DNA of 64,000 nucleotides from Streptomyces scabiei 87.22 (GTDB lineage: Bacteria; Actinomycetota; Actinomycetes; Streptomycetales; Streptomycetaceae). Position 1 is the first letter of the stretch; the number at the start of each line of letters is the position of its first letter. Made by a program: the position numbers and the translations under genes. Shown here one piece after another: positions 48,581-57,588 of this stretch. The stretch is taken from assembly GCF_000091305.1 (NCBI RefSeq), contig NC_013929.1, positions 2,728,001-2,792,000 of the forward strand. Reading direction: 5' to 3'. The notes beneath the pieces are model-generated. The model saw only the letters and a program-made list of their open reading frames with translations. It had not been told where the DNA came from and searched no databases.

Positions 48581-49252
48581 TCAGACTCCGGCGCCCAGTA
48601 CCGAGTTGATCGCCTGCGGGTCGCCGCACACGATCAACAGGGCGCGGGCCCGGCCGAGGGCCTTGGGCAGCGCGTGCGCGGCGACGGCATCGGTCCCGCC
48701 GTTGACGGCGACCACGACCACGGGACGCGACGCGGCCCGCTCGGTGGCCGAGGCATCGGCGTAGAAGACGTCGTCGCCCGCGTCGTGCTGCGCCCAGTAG
48801 GCGGCCTCGCCGAAGGAGAGTTCGTGGGCGGCCCATGGGTGCGGCTCGCCGGTGGTGATCACCAGCACGTCGCCGGGGGCACGGCCCGACTCCAACAGCA
48901 GGTCGACGGCTTCCTCGGCGGCGTCCAGCGCCCCCTCGGCCGAGGCCGGGATCAGCTGGATCTGCGGGGTCGCGGCAGGAGGGGCGGCGGCAGGAGCGGA
49001 CGGCCCGGGCCTGGGAGCGGCATGCGCCGCACGCTGGGCCGGCACCGGCCGGGCAGGACCCGGACGACCGGGACGCGGCGGAGCCGCGGGACGGGGACCG
49101 GGTACGGGACGGGGGGTCGGTGCGACCCGGCCGCTGGCCGGAGTGGCACGCGGGCCCTGGGCACTCTCGTGAATCTGAGGCTCCTCGGGAGGGAGAGGCA
49201 TGAGCTGATTTTTATCAAACGCCGGTGCGACTCGCGTCGGCGGGTGGCACAT
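48581..49252 (-). CDS. Conserved protein, C-terminus resembles a superfamily 1 helicase end
   Basis: 223 residues if the ATG at 49252 is used; an internal ATG at 49201 gives 206. Neither has a good binding site. Residues ~20-120 are Pro/Ala/Arg-rich. The C-terminal ~100 residues (APGDVLVITTGEPHPWAAHE... and ALGRARALLIVCGDP) resemble the motif V/VI end of UvrD/RecD-type helicases (TRARxxLxVVGD) without an ATPase part. Lies 17 bases downstream of rnhB, so probably same mRNA. Function unknown. Confidence 0.65.
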   Translation of the reverse strand: MCHPPTRVAPAFDKNQLMPLPPEEPQIHESAQGPRATPASGRVAPTPRPVPGPRPAAPPRPGRPGPARPVPAQRAAHAAPRPGPSAPAAAPPAATPQIQLIPASAEGALDAAEEAVDLLLESGRAPGDVLVITTGEPHPWAAHELSFGEAAYWAQHDAGDDVFYADASATERAASRPVVVVAVNGGTDAVAAHALPKALGRARALLIVCGDPQAINSVLGAGV

Positions 49253-49269
49253 GAGTGCGAACAGATCGG

Positions 49270-49971
49270 TCAGAAATCGAAGCCGAGCTGGCCCTCGATC
49301 TCCGGAACGTTTCCGTCCGCCCAGTTGCGGGCCTTCTTGAGGTGCCGCCACCGGGGCAGCGCATCAAGATACGCCCACGACAGTCGGTGGTACGGGGTGG
49401 GGCCCCGCTCCGCCAGCGCGGCCTTGTGGACAGGCGACGGATACCCGGCGTTGGCCGCGAAACCGAAGTCTGCATGGTCGACACCCAGTTCGGCCATCAT
49501 TTTGTCGCGCTGAACCTTGGCGATCACCGAGGCGGCCGCCACGGCGACACAGGACTGGTCACCCTTGATCACCGTGCGGACCCGCCAGGGCGAGCCCAGG
49601 TAGTCGTGCTTGCCGTCGAGGATGACCGCGTCGGGCCGTACGGGAAGGGCTTCCAGGGCCCGTACCGCCGCCAGCCGCAGAGCGGCCGTCATACCCAGGT
49701 CGTCGATCTCCTCCGGAGAGGCGTGACCGAGGGCGTGCGAGGTCACCCACTTCAGCAGTTCCTCGGAGAGCGACTCGCGTCGCTTGATCGTCAGCAGCTT
49801 GGAGTCGGTGAGGCCCTCGGGCGGTCGGCGCAGTCCGGTGACCGCCGCGCAGACGGTGACGGGACCGGCCCACGCTCCGCGCCCCACCTCGTCGACACCG
49901 GCGACGATCTTCGCTCCGGTCGTGGCACGCAGAGAGCGCTCGACGGTGTGGGTAGGTGGTTCGTACGGCAT
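49270..49971 (-). CDS. rnhB: Ribonuclease HII
   Basis: 233 residues. Removes ribonucleotides from RNA-DNA hybrids and misincorporated rNMPs. Catalytic acids Asp27-Glu28 in [14 protein letters not shown], a DGKHDYL Asp, and the family's [11 protein letters not shown] and YHRLSWAYL motifs. Cytoplasmic. ATG start; the frame upstream of the start is not conserved. A downstream gene of unknown role follows within 17 bases. Confidence 0.94.
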   Translation of the reverse strand: MPYEPPTHTVERSLRATTGAKIVAGVDEVGRGAWAGPVTVCAAVTGLRRPPEGLTDSKLLTIKRRESLSEELLKWVTSHALGHASPEEIDDLGMTAALRLAAVRALEALPVRPDAVILDGKHDYLGSPWRVRTVIKGDQSCVAVAAASVIAKVQRDKMMAELGVDHADFGFAANAGYPSPVHKAALAERGPTPYHRLSWAYLDALPRWRHLKKARNWADGNVPEIEGQLGFDF

Positions 49972-50053
49972 GGCGCCCTTAGCCTACGCCGCCCGCGCCC
50001 CTCCCCGACACCCAGGTTTCCCGGGTCCGCCTCACCCCTGTCGGCGCCCCGGC

Positions 50054-50677
50054 TCAAACACCCCGTCGCCGTAGCAGCGGCACCATCAGCTGGTCGATCA
50101 GTTCCTCGATGTCCCGCTCGCTCCATTCGCTCCCGCACACCTTCGAGCGGTACATCATCATGGCCGGGATCGCGTCGAAGACGTAGCTGTTCGCCGCGTC
50201 GGGACGCACTTCGCCGCGCCGGATTCCCCGCTCGACGACCTCTCTCAACAGCCTGACCGTAGGCTCCACGACGCCACCGATGATCACGCCGTGGAAGCGT
50301 TCGGCTTGGAGGTTGTCGCATTCGTGAATGACCGAACGCAAGGCGAAGCCGGGCCGGGAGAACATCGCCGCGCGCGCCTGACGGCACAGCTCCAGCAGAT
50401 CCTCGCGCACGCTCCCGAGGTCCGGCGACTCCTCGAAGCGGGGCAGTCCGGCCCGGAGCGCGTCGGCCACGAGGTCCTCCTTGGAGGGCCAGCGCCGGTA
50501 GACGGCCGCCTTGCCCGTCTGGGCGCCCGCCGCCACTCCCTCCATGGTGAGGCCGCTCCAGCCGACCGTACTGAGCTGTTCGAGCGCGGCATCGAGGATC
50601 GCGCGCTCCAGTACGGCGCCGCGCCGACGCGGGGAGGCCGTCTGAGCGGGAGCGGCCGTCCAGCGCGAAGTGACCAT
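50054..50677 (-). CDS. TetR-family repressor of the neighbouring MFS pump
   Basis: 207 residues. N-terminal helix-turn-helix (ILDAALEQLSTVGWSGLTME, then TGKAAVYRRWPSKEDLVADA) and a ligand-binding TetR C-terminal domain of the TetR_C_11-like kind. Divergent from an MFS gene with two palindromes between, so repression of both genes and induction by the transported drug is expected. The three or so GGAG-like bases before the ATG are weak. Confidence 0.92.
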   Translation of the reverse strand: MVTSRWTAAPAQTASPRRRGAVLERAILDAALEQLSTVGWSGLTMEGVAAGAQTGKAAVYRRWPSKEDLVADALRAGLPRFEESPDLGSVREDLLELCRQARAAMFSRPGFALRSVIHECDNLQAERFHGVIIGGVVEPTVRLLREVVERGIRRGEVRPDAANSYVFDAIPAMMMYRSKVCGSEWSERDIEELIDQLMVPLLRRRGV

Positions 50678-50759
50678 CTGTGTTTCTCCGTTGAGCCGAG
50701 GGGGTGGGGATGCGGGGAGCGGAAACGAGGGCGCGACGCCTCCACGACAGCGGCTTCAA

Positions 50760-50775
50760 TGAACGCTTGCGTTCA
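50760..50775. promoter_or_regulatory. TetR operator O1
   Basis: Perfect 16-bp palindrome TGAACGCTTGCGTTCA between TetR and MFS genes, 83 bases before the repressor start. Confidence 0.92.
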
Positions 50776-50807
50776 CTAAGGGGGACTCACTACCGTGGAC
50801 GCGTCAG

Positions 50808-50823
50808 TGAACGCAAGCGTTCA
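50808..50823. promoter_or_regulatory. TetR operator O2
   Basis: Perfect 16-bp palindrome TGAACGCAAGCGTTCA, differing from O1 only in the two central bases (AA for TT). Both palindromes are followed by CTAAGG and lie 48 bases apart, and O2 is 26 bases before the MFS start codon. Confidence 0.92.
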
Positions 50824-50848
50824 CTAAGGCAGTTGTGGGGGACCCATA

Positions 50849-52399
50849 GTGACAACCTCTCCGTTGATTCAGGATCAGAAGCCGGGAGCCGCCCGCCGGG
50901 AGGGGCGTCCCGGCATCGCGCTCACCGTCATCGCGGCCTGCCAACTCATGGTGGTACTCGACGCGACGATTGTGAACATCGCACTCCCGCACATTCAAGA
51001 CGCGCTCAAGTTCAGCACCACCGACCTGACATGGGTGGTCAGCGCCTACACACTGACCTTCGGCGGCCTGCTGCTCCTCGGCGGCCGGGCCGGTGACATC
51101 CTCGGCCGCCGCCGTGTGTTCATGACCGGAATCCTCGTCTTCACGCTCGCCTCACTGCTCGGCGGACTCGCCCAGGAGCCCTGGCAGCTGCTGGCGGCAC
51201 GCGCCCTCCAGGGCGTCGGCGGGGCGATCGCGTCACCGACCTCGCTGGCGCTCATCACCACGACGTTCCCCGAAGGCCCCGAGCGGAACCGGGCGTTCGG
51301 CGTCTTCGCCGCGGTCTCCGCGGGCGGCGGAGCCATCGGTCTGCTCGCGGGCGGCATGCTCACCGAGTGGCTCGACTGGCGATGGGTGCTCTTCGTCAAC
51401 GTACCCATCGGCGTACTGATCGCCGTCCTCGCCCCGATGTACATCAGCGAGTCCGAACGGCACCCGGGACGGTTCGACGTCGCGGGCGCCCTCACCTCGA
51501 CGGCCGGTATGGCCTCGCTGGTCTACGGCTTCATCCGCGCGGCGGAGGAAGGCTGGCGCGACAGCCTGACCATCGGGTCCTTCACGGCGGCCACGGTCCT
51601 GCTGCTGATGTTCGGCCTCATCGAACGGCGCGCCAGGGAACCGATCACCCCGCTGAAGATGTTCACCGACCGCAACCGCTCGGGCACCTACGTGATCATG
51701 CTGAGCCTCGCGGCCGCGATGTTCGGGATGTTCTTCTTCATCGTGCTGTTCGTGCAGAACGTCCTGCAGTACACGCCGATCGAGGCCGGCCTGGCCTTCC
51801 TCCCGGTGACCGTCGCGATCGTCACGGGCGCCGGACTGTCCCAGCGGTTCCTGCCCGTGCTCGGACCCAAGCCGTTCATGATGGCCGGTTCCACGATGGT
51901 CGTTCTGGGCCTGGGCTGGCAGACCATGATCAGCCCCGACAGCTCGTACCTCGGCGGGGTGCTCGGCCCGATGGTCATGTTCGGCTTCGGCATGGGGCTC
52001 AACTTCGTGACGCTCACCCTGACCGCGGTCTCCGGGGTCGCCCCGCACGAAGCGGGTGCCGCCTCCGGCCTGCTCAACGTCACCCAGCAGGTGGGCGGCT
52101 CGCTCGGCCTCTCCATCCTCACCACGGTCTTCGGTACGGCCAGCCGTGACGAGGCGGAGAAGCAGGTGCAGCTCTTCATGGCGCAGGCCACCGCCGAACA
52201 GAAGGCCGAGTTCGCCAGGACCCAGCAGCTCCCCGCGCCCTGGAGTCATGAGGTGCTCGCGCAGGGCATCTCGACGGCGTTCGTCCCGGCTGTCGCGATG
52301 GCCGTACTGGCCCTGGTCACAGCCGTCTTCGTGATCAGGGTCCGCAAGAGCGACCTGGAGGCCCTCTCCGGCACGGCCGGACCCGCCGCCGGAGGCTGA
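50849..52399 (+). CDS. MFS multidrug transporter (DHA2, 14-TM type)
   Basis: 516 residues, about 14 membrane segments. Antiporter motifs: motif A GGRAGDILGRRRVF (~77-90), LDATIVNIALP in TM1 and motif C-like GGAIGLLAGGMLTEW. GTG start 8 bases after GGGGG. Regulated by the divergent TetR protein through two operators. Exports drugs or the host's own toxic metabolites; no biosynthetic cluster is adjacent. Confidence 0.93.
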   Translation: MTTSPLIQDQKPGAARREGRPGIALTVIAACQLMVVLDATIVNIALPHIQDALKFSTTDLTWVVSAYTLTFGGLLLLGGRAGDILGRRRVFMTGILVFTLASLLGGLAQEPWQLLAARALQGVGGAIASPTSLALITTTFPEGPERNRAFGVFAAVSAGGGAIGLLAGGMLTEWLDWRWVLFVNVPIGVLIAVLAPMYISESERHPGRFDVAGALTSTAGMASLVYGFIRAAEEGWRDSLTIGSFTAATVLLLMFGLIERRAREPITPLKMFTDRNRSGTYVIMLSLAAAMFGMFFFIVLFVQNVLQYTPIEAGLAFLPVTVAIVTGAGLSQRFLPVLGPKPFMMAGSTMVVLGLGWQTMISPDSSYLGGVLGPMVMFGFGMGLNFVTLTLTAVSGVAPHEAGAASGLLNVTQQVGGSLGLSILTTVFGTASRDEAEKQVQLFMAQATAEQKAEFARTQQLPAPWSHEVLAQGISTAFVPAVAMAVLALVTAVFVIRVRKSDLEALSGTAGPAAGG

Positions 52400-52521
52400 C
52401 CGGGCGGGCACCCGATCGGCGCTCGGTCTGCCGGACCACTCCCGGCAGGCCGAGCACAGGGAGCATGGGCGCCGAGCACAGCGAGCCTGGGCCCGGGCGG
52501 GCGCGAGCGCACCAGCACCTC

Positions 52522-54216
52522 TCAGCGGTAGAACTCCGATTCCGATTCCGATTCCCATTCCGACTCGCCGCACGCCGGCCCGCTCGCCCCCGGCACGAGC
52601 GGCCGCTCTTCCAGAATCCGCCTCGCCTCGGCCTCGCCCCGGCTCGTGGCGTACCAGGGGATGTGCTGCCGCTCGTCCAGCTCCTCCTTGATGTCCCGCA
52701 GGGCGCACGACCTCATGGGTTCCTCCAGCCGGTCCAGGGCGGGCACCGCGTCGGCGGACAGCCCTCTGGCGTAGGGGAGGTCGAAGCGGCCGGTCGTCTC
52801 GTACCGGTCGACGTTGCGCCCGGCGATGAGCGCGTCGGGCGACGCGAGCCCGAAGACCAGCACCGCGGCGACCGCTCCGGCAGCGACGGCGCGCGGGAGC
52901 CGGCGGGCGCCCCACACCCCGGCGGCCATGATGAGCACGATGACCAGGCCGAGCCAGAGTTCCATGGCCAGCACCGAGATTCGCAGCCGCGTGAGTCCGT
53001 AGGCGTCCACGTACATGTCCATACGGCGTACGGCGGAGGCCACGACCACGAGCGCCAGCGCGCACAGGGTTCCCAGCACCCCGTGCACGAGCGTCCGGTC
53101 GCTCGGACGCGTGCGGGGCGCCCAGCGCAGGGCGATCACGATGACCAGCAGGGTGAGCAGCGTGGCCATGAGCAACTGCCAGAACCCCTGGCGCGCGTAC
53201 TCGGCGTAGGTGAGGCCGGTCTCCTTCAGGACGGCGTCGTAGCCGCCGAAGAGCACGGCCAGCTGGACGGCGTTGAAGACGGCGAAGAGCGCGACGAGCC
53301 CGACCAGGGGCAGCGCCCACTCCACGCGCCCGCGCGCGCGTCCCGCCGGCACCCGCACGCGGTCCCAGCGGGTCGGCGCCGCCGCCGTGTGGGCCGCCGC
53401 GAGGGTCCCGAACAGGCCCAGCGCGAGGAGCAGGATCTGCCAGGGCCCGTCGGACACCGAGACGTCGGGCACCAGGGCGCCGAGCAGATCGGCGAAGGCC
53501 GCGTCGGCCCCGGCGAACAGGGCGCCGAAGACGAAGAGCAGGACCGCTGCCACGACGACCGCCCGGAACACGGGAGCCAGACGGCCACGGTCCCCGCCCA
53601 CCCGCTCGCGCACTCCCTGCCAGGCCCAGGCCGGGCCGGTGACCAGCGAGGTGAACACCCCGATCGGGCCCAGCAGGACGGCGGGCCAGGTACGGCCGCC
53701 GTGCAGGGCGAGCGAGCCCACCGCGAGCGCGGTGACGACGGCGAGAAACGAAGGCCATTCGGCGGCGCGCAGCGCGGGCACGGTCAGCAGGGCGGCCCCG
53801 GCCGCGCCCCAGACCAGCGCCCAAGGCCGGGGGCGCCGGCCCGCTCGCCGCCCGGCGGCGTACACGGCGATCGTGGCGGGCACGGCGACGACGAGTATGT
53901 TCACCGCCAGGCCCTCGTCCAGCAGCAGCATGCTGAGGACGCCGGTGGCCAGGGCCGCCCACAGGGGCGTGGTGCCGATGGGCGCGGGTACCCCGGGGCT
54001 GAGGTCGATCGCCTTGGGCACCTGGGGCGGAGCGGATGTCCGGACCCGCGCGGGCCCGCCGGTCCCGTCCCGCGGCGGGGCGGCTCCCTGCCCTTCCGGC
54101 CCGGAGCGGCTCTCCCCGCTCGCGGCACGCGCCCTGGCCGCCGTGCCTTCCGGCTCCGGCCCGGCCGCCGTGCCTTCCGGCTCCGGCCCGGCTGGTACCG
54201 ACGGTGTCTCGGACAT
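52522..54216 (-). CDS. DUF4153/DUF4173 polytopic membrane protein
   Basis: 564 residues. A ~65-residue Pro/Gly/Glu N-terminus is followed by ten or more membrane segments (from ~80 to ~470) with the family motif ETGLTYAEYARQGFWQLL around residue 345, then a soluble acidic C-terminus ending ESEWESESESEFYR. Family has no known role. The N-terminal repeat and the Glu/Ser C-terminal repeat both stem from short DNA repeats. Confidence 0.82.
   Translation of the reverse strand: MSETPSVPAGPEPEGTAAGPEPEGTAARARAASGESRSGPEGQGAAPPRDGTGGPARVRTSAPPQVPKAIDLSPGVPAPIGTTPLWAALATGVLSMLLLDEGLAVNILVVAVPATIAVYAAGRRAGRRPRPWALVWGAAGAALLTVPALRAAEWPSFLAVVTALAVGSLALHGGRTWPAVLLGPIGVFTSLVTGPAWAWQGVRERVGGDRGRLAPVFRAVVVAAVLLFVFGALFAGADAAFADLLGALVPDVSVSDGPWQILLLALGLFGTLAAAHTAAAPTRWDRVRVPAGRARGRVEWALPLVGLVALFAVFNAVQLAVLFGGYDAVLKETGLTYAEYARQGFWQLLMATLLTLLVIVIALRWAPRTRPSDRTLVHGVLGTLCALALVVVASAVRRMDMYVDAYGLTRLRISVLAMELWLGLVIVLIMAAGVWGARRLPRAVAAGAVAAVLVFGLASPDALIAGRNVDRYETTGRFDLPYARGLSADAVPALDRLEEPMRSCALRDIKEELDERQHIPWYATSRGEAEARRILEERPLVPGASGPACGESEWESESESEFYR
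54137..54190 (-). repeat. 27-bp perfect tandem duplication in DUF4153 gene
   Basis: Unit GCCGCCGTGCCTTCCGGCTC followed by seven more bases, two copies (54137, 54164). Encodes GPEPEGTAA twice. Confidence 0.9.
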
Positions 54217-54420
54217 GGGACCCCCTCCCCCGACCGGCCCCCTCGCACCCGTGGACGGCGCATGGCCACGGCAGAAGCCGCGCGGCCGGTACCTCGTCGC
54301 CGCGACGTGCCATGATCAACAGGCGGCGTGGCGGACAGGCTATGCCGCAGGAGCGCACCCAGGGCCGACCGGGGAACGCACTGTGGCACTCCTGTGACAG
54401 TCGGGACGGTTGAGACAGAC

Positions 54421-54459
54421 GAGGTACGGAGACCAGGTACGGGGACGAGATACGGACGG
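54421..54459. repeat. 13-bp imperfect triplet repeat upstream of DUF4153 gene
   Basis: GAGGTACGGAGAC, CAGGTACGGGGAC, GAGATACGGACGG in tandem, ending 18 bases before the ADP-ribosylglycohydrolase stop. Noncoding. May be a decayed binding-site array. Confidence 0.7.
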
Positions 54460-54477
54460 CCCGGCCCCTGACGGCCG

Positions 54478-55380
54478 CTAACCCACCCGCAGCCACTCCG
54501 GGAACGACTCGGTCTGCTCCACCCAGGACTCGGGGGGCGTCCCGGCCTTTCCGGAGGCGACGACTCCACCGACGATGGCGCACGTCGTGTCGACATCGCC
54601 GCCCACCTGGGCCGTCGTCCAGAAACCCTGCTCGTAGTCACCGAGGGCACGGGCCGCCGACCAGAGCGCGAACGGCACGGTGTCGTGCGCGGTCGTACGC
54701 CGCCCACAGCCCAGTACCGCGGCCACGGTGTCCGCGTCGGCGTAGTCGAGCATGTCCCGGGCACGGCGCAGCCCCGCGCCGACGGCACTCTTCGGGACCA
54801 GCGCGATCACGCCGTCGAGTAGCGCGCCCGCGCTCGGAGGTCCGGCCGGGTCGGCCGCGAGGGCGGCGGCAGCGGCGACCGCCATGGCGCCGACGACGGC
54901 CTCACGGTGCTGGTGCGTGGGGTAGGCCGAGATCTCCGCCTGGTGGGTGGCCTGCTCGGGGTCGTCCGCGTACCAGGCGCCCAGAGGGGCGATCCGCATG
55001 GCCGCGCCGTTGCCCCAGGACCCCTGGCCGTTGAAGAGCGCGGAGGCCAGTTCCCGCCAGTCGCCGCCTTCCCGCACCAGGCGCAGCAGGCGGTTGACCG
55101 CCGGCCCGTAGCCCCGGTCGAAGTCGTGGTGCAGGGCGAAGGAGCGGGCCAGCTCGTCCTGGTCGATCCGGCGGTGCGCCGCCAGGACGGCGACCACGGA
55201 ACAGGCCATCTCGGTGTCGTCGGTCCACTGCCAGGGCCCGGACGGGACCTCTCGGCGCTTGAGCAGCGGATAGTTCACCGGCACGAAGTACTGCGAGCCC
55301 AGCGCGTCCCCCACGGCGAGTCCGCGCAGGCTGGACAGGGCGCGCTCCAGGCGGCCGTCGGAAGAGGAGTCAGCGGTCAT
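54478..55380 (-). CDS. ADP-ribosylglycohydrolase (DraG/ARH) family
   Basis: 300 residues. Removes ADP-ribose from proteins or small molecules. The two-Mg site is formed by GDALGSQY, WTDDTEM (Asp54-Asp55) and the C-terminal GGDVDTT (Asp262, Asp264). Cytoplasmic. No ADP-ribosyltransferase is adjacent. The gene runs in the same direction as the phosphatase gene upstream, with 12 bases between them. Confidence 0.9.
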   Translation of the reverse strand: MTADSSSDGRLERALSSLRGLAVGDALGSQYFVPVNYPLLKRREVPSGPWQWTDDTEMACSVVAVLAAHRRIDQDELARSFALHHDFDRGYGPAVNRLLRLVREGGDWRELASALFNGQGSWGNGAAMRIAPLGAWYADDPEQATHQAEISAYPTHQHREAVVGAMAVAAAAALAADPAGPPSAGALLDGVIALVPKSAVGAGLRRARDMLDYADADTVAAVLGCGRRTTAHDTVPFALWSAARALGDYEQGFWTTAQVGGDVDTTCAIVGGVVASGKAGTPPESWVEQTESFPEWLRVG

Positions 55381-55392
55381 CGCCCTGCCACT

Positions 55393-56052
55393 CTATCCGG
55401 TGGCCCCGTACGACTCCGGGTCCCGCCAGCGGTCGAACGGCCGGTCGAGGGTGTACTTGCCGTCCTCTCCGAGAACGAGCATCCGCACCTCCGCGTTCCC
55501 GGGATTCGACAGCGACTCGAACTCCGCCACCGTCCAGTGGAACCAGCGCATGCAGAACAGCCGCATGGCGAGCCCGTGGGTGACCAGCAGGACGTTCGGG
55601 GGGTGGTCGGGGTCCTCGAAGCTGCGGAACAGGCTCTCCAGGAAGCCGCCGACCCGGTCGTACACGTCCGCGCCGGACTCACCCTGCGCAAAGCGGTAGA
55701 AGAAGTGCCCGTACGCGTCCCGGTACGCCTTCTGGAGCCGTACGTCGTCGGGGTCCTGCCAGTTGCCCCAGTCCTGTTCGCGCAGCCGGGGCTCCTCGCG
55801 CACCCGCACCTGTTCGGGGTCCAGGCGGAACGCCTGGAACGTCTCGTGGGTACGGCGGTACGGGGAGACGTAGACGCTGACGCGCTCGGGGCCGAGGACG
55901 TCGCGGATGCGTTTTCCCGTCTCCTCCGCCTGCTGCCAGCCCAGATCGGTGAGCGCGAGAGCGTGGTCGGGCTCGCGCTCGTACACGGTGTCATCAACAT
56001 TGCCCGTTGACTCGCCGTGTCGGACAAGGATGATGCGCCGTGGTCGTGCCAT
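55393..56052 (-). CDS. Histidine phosphatase (phosphoglycerate-mutase-like)
   Basis: 219 residues. Catalytic RHGE at 11-14 (ILVRHGESTGN), a PYRRTHETFQ segment with the second Arg, and the late His in LLVTHGLAM. Branch 1 of the superfamily. Substrate unknown. Likely cotranscribed with the ADP-ribosylglycohydrolase gene (12-base gap). Adenosine/phosphate clearance together is possible but unproved. Confidence 0.9.
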   Translation of the reverse strand: MARPRRIILVRHGESTGNVDDTVYEREPDHALALTDLGWQQAEETGKRIRDVLGPERVSVYVSPYRRTHETFQAFRLDPEQVRVREEPRLREQDWGNWQDPDDVRLQKAYRDAYGHFFYRFAQGESGADVYDRVGGFLESLFRSFEDPDHPPNVLLVTHGLAMRLFCMRWFHWTVAEFESLSNPGNAEVRMLVLGEDGKYTLDRPFDRWRDPESYGATG

Positions 56053-56192
56053 GCCAAGACCCTAAAGGGGACGAGGCCGGATCGGGCACTTCTCCGGGTG
56101 GCATACGGCGTAGGTCACACAGGTCCCACCCGCCGAACGCACAGGTCCGATGCCCGGCGCCGGGCGCGTGCGACCACCGGACCGTCCGGCGA

Positions 56193-56798
56193 TCACACCG
56201 TCCAGCTCGGCTCCAGTTCCACGATGTCGCCCGCCAGGGCCGCGACGTCGGCCTCCAGCTGGGCCCGCAGGGCGAGGCGCTCGATGCGTTCGGCGCGGTA
56301 CTTGCCGTGTTCGGCGGCCGACCGCCACATGGAGAGGATCACGAACTCATGGCCCGGCGCCTCGCCGAACAGCCCGCGCACCATCCCCGGAGAGCCGGCC
56401 ATCGCCGGGTTCCAGACCTTCTCCTGCATGAGGGTGAAGTGCTCGGCGCGTTCCTCGTGGACACGGCAGTGCGCCACCCGCACCACATCGGCGTCGGTGA
56501 AGCGGGGCTCGAAACCGGTCTTCACGTCGAAGCGGTGGTCGAAGAGCTTGACCTGCAGGTCCTTGAACGTGCCGGACTGCGACGCGGCGAGCCGGTCGTG
56601 GGAGCGTGCCATGAAGGAGTCGTAGAAGGCGCGGCTCTCCCAGAACGAGAAGATGTGCGCCACGCCGGGCCGAGCCCGGCTCCAACCCCCACCCTGTCCC
56701 CGGAAACCCGGCTCCCCCGGAAGCCCCGCCCACTTTCGCTGCCCCCGCTCGAACCCACGGCGGTCCACCACGGTGCAGCGAATCCACTTGACCAGCAC
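56193..56798 (-). CDS. YdbC-like protein (DUF4937 type)
   Basis: 201 residues from a GTG before LVKWIRC. A ferredoxin-like alpha/beta (ABM/YdbC) fold: WIRCTV strand, HIFSFWESRAFYDSFM, and a repeat of the pattern in ALRAQLEADVAALAG. Function unknown; homologues are small dimers. Start codon weakly supported. Faces TerD divergently. Confidence 0.7.
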   Translation of the reverse strand: MLVKWIRCTVVDRRGFERGQRKWAGLPGEPGFRGQGGGWSRARPGVAHIFSFWESRAFYDSFMARSHDRLAASQSGTFKDLQVKLFDHRFDVKTGFEPRFTDADVVRVAHCRVHEERAEHFTLMQEKVWNPAMAGSPGMVRGLFGEAPGHEFVILSMWRSAAEHGKYRAERIERLALRAQLEADVAALAGDIVELEPSWTV

Positions 56799-56952
56799 GG
56801 CGCCATGGTAAGGCCACGGAACGTGGCGGCGGTCACTCTCCGGCCGGTTGCACCCGGGCGAGCGCCCCGGCGCGCGTGCGAGGATGGACAACTGGCCTGG
56901 ACCGCCAGGCAGTTCGGCCCGCACGCACAGAAGGACGGGGAGGAGAGTTCTG

Positions 56953-57486
56953 TTGAACGGCCTCAACAAGGGCATCCGCAAGGTCGAGGTGTCGCTGAAG
57001 TGGGACCCGAGCCCCACCGGACAGCCGCCGACGGACCTCGACATCATCGCGGCGACCTACACCGCGGCCGATCCGAGTGGCGATCCCGCCTATGTCGTCC
57101 ACTTCGACAGCCGCTCGCCCGACGGCACCATCACCCTGAACCGCGACAGCAAGAACGGTCAGGGCTTCGGCTGGGACGAGATGATGACGGTGGAGCTGAA
57201 CCGCCTCGACGGCCGCTACGGGCGGGTCGTCATCGGTGTCGCCATACAGCAGGGATCCGGCACGAAGACCTTCGCCGGTGTCCGCAACCCCGGCCTGCGC
57301 ATCCGCGAGGGCTACACAGTCCTCGCGGAGGACGACTTCGGCACCGTCCCCGGCTCCACCGCGGCGACCGTCGCCGTGTTCGTCCGCGACCCGTCCGGTG
57401 AGTGGACCTTCCACCCGGGCATCACCGGATACGACGAGGACCCGGCGGCCTTCGCCCGCGTCATGGGCCGTCCGCCCCGGTCCTGA
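56953..57486 (+). CDS. TerD-family calcium-binding protein
   Basis: 177 residues. TerD domain: VEVSLKWDPS, DLDIIAATYTAADP, GFGWDEMMTVEL and AVFVRDPSGEW; the acidic Asp cluster (DLDI, DSRS) binds Ca2+. TTG start 7 bases after GGAGGAG. Streptomyces carry many such proteins in isolation; no other ter genes are here, so tellurite resistance is not implied. Possible role in stress or morphological differentiation (known for some Streptomyces TerD paralogues). Confidence 0.85.
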   Translation: MNGLNKGIRKVEVSLKWDPSPTGQPPTDLDIIAATYTAADPSGDPAYVVHFDSRSPDGTITLNRDSKNGQGFGWDEMMTVELNRLDGRYGRVVIGVAIQQGSGTKTFAGVRNPGLRIREGYTVLAEDDFGTVPGSTAATVAVFVRDPSGEWTFHPGITGYDEDPAAFARVMGRPPRS

Positions 57487-57521
57487 CCCACGGCCCCTTC
57501 CGTAGGGGTGCGAACACGCCG

Positions 57522-57556
57522 AGGGCGGTGGAGCCGGACTTCGACTCCACCGCCCT
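57522..57556. terminator. Bidirectional terminator, terD / nrdJ
   Basis: A 12-bp perfect stem AGGGCGGTGGAG with an 11-base loop between convergent stops 57486 and 57589. Confidence 0.85.
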
Positions 57557-57588
57557 GACGTGCCGGTTCGCGCCCGGAGGCGCTCAGA

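Noticed and set aside
54478..56052. New ADP-ribosylation defence system (ADP-ribosylglycohydrolase plus phosphatase)
   Set aside because: Both belong to common housekeeping families; no transferase or toxin partner; conserved gene order in Streptomyces.
56953..57486. Tellurite-resistance operon
   Set aside because: Only an isolated TerD protein; no terB, terC, terZ or kinase/phosphatase partners nearby.
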